DNA from: Erysipelotrichaceae bacterium 66202529
GTDB lineage: Bacteria > Bacillota_I > Bacilli_A > Erysipelotrichales > Erysipelotrichaceae
DNA length: 64,000 bases
NCBI GenBank assembly: GCA_017161075.1
Contig: CP046174.1
Span: 2,666,001 to 2,730,000, forward strand
Direction of reading: 5' to 3'
Shown here: positions 59,505 through 64,000 of the stretch, piece after piece
How positions within the stretch are numbered: the stretch's first letter is position 1
Layout: each line of letters starts with the position of its first letter
Translations under genes and position numbers: made by a program
The notes under the pieces: model-generated
What the model was told of the DNA's origin: nothing
Databases searched by the model: none
What the model saw: the letters and a program-made list of their open reading frames with translations, nothing else

Positions 59505-61616
59505 TTATAGAAAGATTGAGAAAAACTGATAGACAAAGAGTGATAAGAGATAAGGCACCACCAGCATGACAGCCAGGGTCATAAGCAGCTGTTTTTTCCC
59601 ATATTCATGATACACCGCCTGCAGTGTCATGATACAGGGAATACTAAGCAGCACATAAACCATAAAGCTGAATGCCTTAATTCCGGCATCCCTTCCCTGC
59701 CAAAGTGCCTGTATATGTGAAACCTGCTGTGCATCCTGTGCCGTAAGTGAACCACGTGCTGGAATAAGGAAGCCTGCACTATCCTTGAGGGCAGCTCCCC
59801 CTTTGTATACAATATCACGAATATCCCCTGCAATATCGACGGATATTGCTTCCTCCTGCTTTGGCTTCTGCAGTACTGTATCAAAAAAGCCTACAATGGT
59901 TTCCTTTGCGATGATGCCTCCGGGAAGTGCAGCCACACATTCCCAGCGGTCGCCGAAGCCAAGCGGCGCAAACACAGGCTGTACAAGCCTTGCCCCCTGT
60001 GCCAGAAAGCTGCTTTCCACCTCTCCGGTAGGGAAATACGTCAGTCCCCATAATATGACCATGGCCCACAAGACGATTCCACACGCTTTTCGCACATAGC
60101 TTTTTACTTCCTCCTTCACCTTATGCAGCACAACACGCAGAGAAGGCAGACGATAGGGAGGCAGCTCCAGCACCATGAGTGCATCATCGTGAAATACTGG
60201 AAAGCGGGAAGCGATCAGTGCGAGTATGAGTGCCATGAGGATTCCGATGCCATATATACTCAGCATCATCAGTGCTGCCTTATTTGGAAAAAAGGCAGAG
60301 GCAAACAGTACATAGACAGGCAGCCGGGCACCACAGGACATAAAGGGCACAAGCAGTGCCGTCAGCCGCTTCTGCTGTTCATTATCCAGTGTCCGCGTTG
60401 CATAGATGGCGGGTACATTGCAGCCAAAGCCCAGCATAAGAGAGACAAAGCTCTTGCCGCTGAGATGAAAGGAATGCATCAGACGATCCAGCAGAAATGC
60501 GATTCGTGCCATATAGCCGCTTTCCTCTAATACGGACAATACAAAATACAGCAGCGCCATCAGCGGAGCGAACACCAGGACGCCGCCTACCCCGGCAAGG
60601 ATGCCCTGCAGCAGAAACTGCCGCACGATGGAAGGTGCCCATTGCAATGCCCAGGCTACATAGCGTGCCAATACATCCTGTATAAGATAACCGATATAAT
60701 CATTCAACGGCGCCGAAGCCTGAAAGACAAACAGCAAAAGAAAGGAAAAGACGATCAGAAATAACGGAAGTCCTAGCCATCGATGCAGAACCAGCGCATC
60801 AATACGCTCACTTCTTGCATAGCGCTTTTTTTGATCCTCCTCTACATGGCGCATCAGTGACTCTACCGCTTGGCAGTTCTCCCTGCGCAGCACCTCCTCA
60901 TCCATATCCTGACACAGCTCATGCAATGCCATAGTATCCATATGCCATGCGGCAAACTGCTTCCATACAAGCGCATCCCCTCTCAGACAGCCCATACTCA
61001 TATAATGAATACGGATTTGATCCGCTTCCACAGAAGCCGGGATATGCTGTTCAATATAATTATAGACAGCACTGTAGCATGCATCCGCCCCCTCACTCAG
61101 CAGCGGATGATAAAACACTGCCTTTTGTACCACCTGTCTTTGTATCGCTTTGCGCACCTCTTTGTAATGGCTGCGGTCAAACGCGGAATATGCCAGAATC
61201 GGTATTCCCAGCCGTCTCGTCAAAGCCGCCGTATCAATACGAATGCCGTATGCCTTCACCTCATCCATAAAATTAAAAATCAGCAGCATGGGAAGCTGCA
61301 GCTCCCGCAGCAGCAGTGTCAGCATGAGGTTTCGTCCAAGATTTGTCGCATCCAGCACATTAACAATCAGATCGATTGCTTCTGTTTTGAGATATTGTGC
61401 GGTAATGCTTTCCTCATTTCCGCTGTTTTCCAAGGAATAGGTACCGGGAAGATCTACAAAATGATAGGTATCCTCACCCCATTGCACAAATGCTTCCTTC
61501 TTCTCAACCGTGACACCCGGCCAGTTGCCAACCTTGAAATCTGCATCACTCAGCGCATTGATCCATGCACTCTTACCGACATTCGGATTACCGACAAACG
61601 CTACATGATAGTTCAT
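59505..61616 (-). CDS. feoB: Ferrous iron transporter FeoB
   Basis: 703 residues. The N-terminal GTPase domain has G1 FVGNPNVGKSAW, the G3 DLPGTYSLENSG, and the LNVLDATNLGRNL segment near residue 90; it is followed by a helical spacer and a C-terminal membrane domain with two Gate-like repeats and the motifs LMLGFGCNVPAIYATRTL near 390 and IWVGLTYF-type helices. The Cys in GFGCNVPAI is conserved. It imports Fe(II). The start overlaps feoA by 4 nt (ATGA). Confidence 0.96.
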   Translation of the reverse strand: MNYHVAFVGNPNVGKSAWINALSDADFKVGNWPGVTVEKKEAFVQWGEDTYHFVDLPGTYSLENSGNEESITAQYLKTEAIDLIVNVLDATNLGRNLMLTLLLRELQLPMLLIFNFMDEVKAYGIRIDTAALTRRLGIPILAYSAFDRSHYKEVRKAIQRQVVQKAVFYHPLLSEGADACYSAVYNYIEQHIPASVEADQIRIHYMSMGCLRGDALVWKQFAAWHMDTMALHELCQDMDEEVLRRENCQAVESLMRHVEEDQKKRYARSERIDALVLHRWLGLPLFLIVFSFLLLFVFQASAPLNDYIGYLIQDVLARYVAWALQWAPSIVRQFLLQGILAGVGGVLVFAPLMALLYFVLSVLEESGYMARIAFLLDRLMHSFHLSGKSFVSLMLGFGCNVPAIYATRTLDNEQQKRLTALLVPFMSCGARLPVYVLFASAFFPNKAALMMLSIYGIGILMALILALIASRFPVFHDDALMVLELPPYRLPSLRVVLHKVKEEVKSYVRKACGIVLWAMVILWGLTYFPTGEVESSFLAQGARLVQPVFAPLGFGDRWECVAALPGGIIAKETIVGFFDTVLQKPKQEEAISVDIAGDIRDIVYKGGAALKDSAGFLIPARGSLTAQDAQQVSHIQALWQGRDAGIKAFSFMVYVLLSIPCIMTLQAVYHEYGKKQLLMTLAVMLVVPYLLSLFVYQFFSIFL

Positions 61617-61840
61617 ATTATCACCTCCACCTCAATACAAGCCGCATCCTGATTTCGCAGAATGATCTGATTCCCTGCCGCAAAATACAGACAGGGATCC
61701 TTCATCGGCGCAAAGCGTACCTTTTGTACATGCGCACCTGGATATATACCGAGATAAAACAGACGATCCGCATCCTTTTTTCTCATATGCATACCGGTTA
61801 CTACTGTATTTTCTCCTACCTGTACATCACACAGTCTCAT
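61613..61840 (-). CDS. feoA: Ferrous iron transport accessory protein FeoA
   Basis: 75 residues with the SH3-like pattern of FeoA: MHMRKKDADRLFYLGIYPGAHVQKVRFAPMKDPCLYFAAGNQIILRNQDAACIEVE, including LGIYPGAxV. It is co-transcribed with feoB and modulates its GTPase. An ATGA overlap links the two genes. Confidence 0.9.
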   Translation of the reverse strand: MRLCDVQVGENTVVTGMHMRKKDADRLFYLGIYPGAHVQKVRFAPMKDPCLYFAAGNQIILRNQDAACIEVEVII

Positions 61841-61934
61841 TATTCATCACCTGTCATATAGTGTATATGGGAGCTGAATAAAACACCGTCAGAAAAAGAC
61901 GATGAATTATGGTTCTATTTTTCAATGCCTATGA

Positions 61935-63359
<1,425 letters not shown>

Positions 63360-63377
63360 TTTCCATATAAAAAAGAG

Positions 63378-63427
63378 AAACGGAGAAGACTTTGTGCACA
63401 CTTGTACGGAAGTCTTCCGTTTTTTTG
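63378..63427 (+). terminator. Terminator of gdhA
   Basis: AACGGAGAAGACTT…AAGTCTTCCGTT with one bulged base, followed by seven Ts, about 19 nt after the stop. Confidence 0.8.
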
Positions 63428-63553
63428 TGATCTGCTGGTGGCACTGCCGAGAAACGCAGTCTCTTACTTTTTCCTTACAGTCTTTATACAAATTTCTTAC
63501 TGTCGTACTCTTTGTTTTATTGATATGGTATGCTGTAGCCGTGAGGTGAACAT

Positions 63554-63823
63554 ATGAAGAAGAAACATATGGTATATGCAATGCTAGGTGTATATGCTTT
63601 GTACAGTATCTGCACACCCTTTGGTGCCATGAAGCTGCAGGCGTTGATTATCAGCCGCAATCCGGCTGTTTATTTCAACCGTATGGAACCGTCTGTTTTT
63701 GGTGAACCATATTATACCTTTCAGAATGATGTGCGTGATTATGACACCGGTAATACATTGGGCGATTTTACATACCGGCGTACGTTTCTGCTGGTGACAG
63801 CAGAGTATGTGGGATTTTCATAA
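63554..63823 (+). CDS. Small secreted or membrane protein of unknown function
   Basis: 89 residues with GAGGTG before the ATG. A hydrophobic N terminus (HMVYAMLGVYALYSICTPFGAM, residues ~5-26) looks like a signal peptide or membrane anchor. The rest is polar with many aromatic residues (AVYFNRMEPSVFGEPYYTFQNDVRDYDTG). I do not recognise the family. It follows gdhA after ~195 nt and has its own ribosome site. Confidence 0.55.
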   Translation: MKKKHMVYAMLGVYALYSICTPFGAMKLQALIISRNPAVYFNRMEPSVFGEPYYTFQNDVRDYDTGNTLGDFTYRRTFLLVTAEYVGFS

Positions 63824-63826
63824 GCG

Positions 63827-63868
63827 AATAAAGCGCTTATTCACAAGCCTTGCGTATGCCAAGGCTTT
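63827..63868 (+). repeat. Two inverted repeats downstream of the small gene
   Basis: GAATAA-AGCGC-TTATTC (63827-63843) and AAGCCTTG-cgtatgc-CAAGGCTT (63845-63867). They follow the stop codon closely and may act as a terminator, but the T run is weak. Confidence 0.5.
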
Positions 63869-63927
63869 GGTTGAATTATTCAAAAGTCCTGTTTCTAAGC
63901 ATCCATTGTCGTAGACGCGCTTTTCGA

Positions 63928-63954
63928 AAAAAAACACACCCTTACAGTGTGTTA
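63928..63954 (-). terminator. Terminator of the gene at the right edge
   Basis: On the minus strand AACACAC-tgtaagg-GTGTGTT is followed by a T run, overlapping the TAA stop at 63953-63955. Confidence 0.7.
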
Positions 63955-64000
63955 TTCATCAATCTCCATGTGCCGCTTAATAATGGTAGAAATCATATCT
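63953..64000 (-). CDS. C-terminal fragment of an unidentified protein (gene runs off the right edge)
   Basis: The last 15 codons read ISTIIKRHMEIDE before TAA. Too short to identify; supported only by the terminator that overlaps its stop. Confidence 0.45.

Overview
The window looks like chromosomal DNA of a low-to-mid GC, spore-forming Firmicute of the Erysipelotrichia type; a [Clostridium] innocuum-like organism is my best guess. The basis is the radC-mreC-mreD-minC-minD-(transporter)-spoIVFA-spoIVFB gene order, the dnaB-dnaI primosome pair next to coaE-mutM-polA, Firmicute-style AGGAGG ribosome sites, a methionine T-box leader, and ordinary use of TGA as a stop. No rRNA, CRISPR array, phage module, integrase or intact insertion sequence was seen.

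Layout. 1-2.7 kb: lemA end, M29 aminopeptidase, ROK sugar kinase. 2.8-9.6 kb: a compact Tad-like pilus/secretion cluster (CpaF-type ATPase, TadB- and TadC-like membrane proteins, three very small pilin-like proteins, pseudopilin-like proteins, a repeat-bearing surface protein and a lipoprotein) divided by internal terminators. 9.8-18.5 kb: glycolysis (pyk, pfkA) and DNA replication/repair (dnaI, dnaB, coaE, mutM, polA). 18.6-26.5 kb: an orphan ZnuA-like lipoprotein and the sporulation/cell-shape/division block. 26.7-34 kb: a lipoprotein, tRNA-Ser, a cysteine hydrolase divergent from a WYL regulator, a PHP-like protein, DegV, tRNA-His, and a phasin-like/UbiB pair. 34-40 kb: a signalling island with a hybrid sensor kinase, a solute-binding protein interrupted by a one-base frameshift, an Hpt protein and a response regulator carrying both HD-GYP and GGDEF domains. 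40.6-45.5 kb: sbcD-sbcC-sir2. 46.5-49.5 kb: the metNIQ methionine importer behind a T-box. 49.7-51.5 kb: an AAA-ATPase/PD-(D/E)XK gene broken by short hairpin insertions. 51.8-64 kb: DUF4352-like protein, an amidohydrolase-like protein, an alpha/beta hydrolase, SPFH and TM2 proteins, NAD salvage (pncB and a nicotinamidase), a LURP-one gene with an in-frame TGA, feoAB and gdhA.

Most striking observation. The AAA-ATPase gene (49749-51522, minus) has five short GC-rich insertions (53, 19, 20, 21 and 20 nt), placed in or beside its most conserved motifs. Three are copies of one element with core GGCGGTGCCC, each placed between an A and a TG. Removing exactly these 133 nt gives an uninterrupted 546-codon reading frame of normal family length with no other lesion. 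Each insertion can fold into a hairpin with a three-base loop, usually using neighbouring host sequence as one arm. This could be a tiny mobile hairpin, a foldback-replication product, or a segment bypassed at the RNA or translation level; the sequence alone does not decide.

A second theme is proteins that keep a fold but lose its catalytic or metal-binding residues: a ZnuA-like protein without its histidines, a PHP-like protein without its metal ligands, and an amidohydrolase-like protein without its HxH motif.
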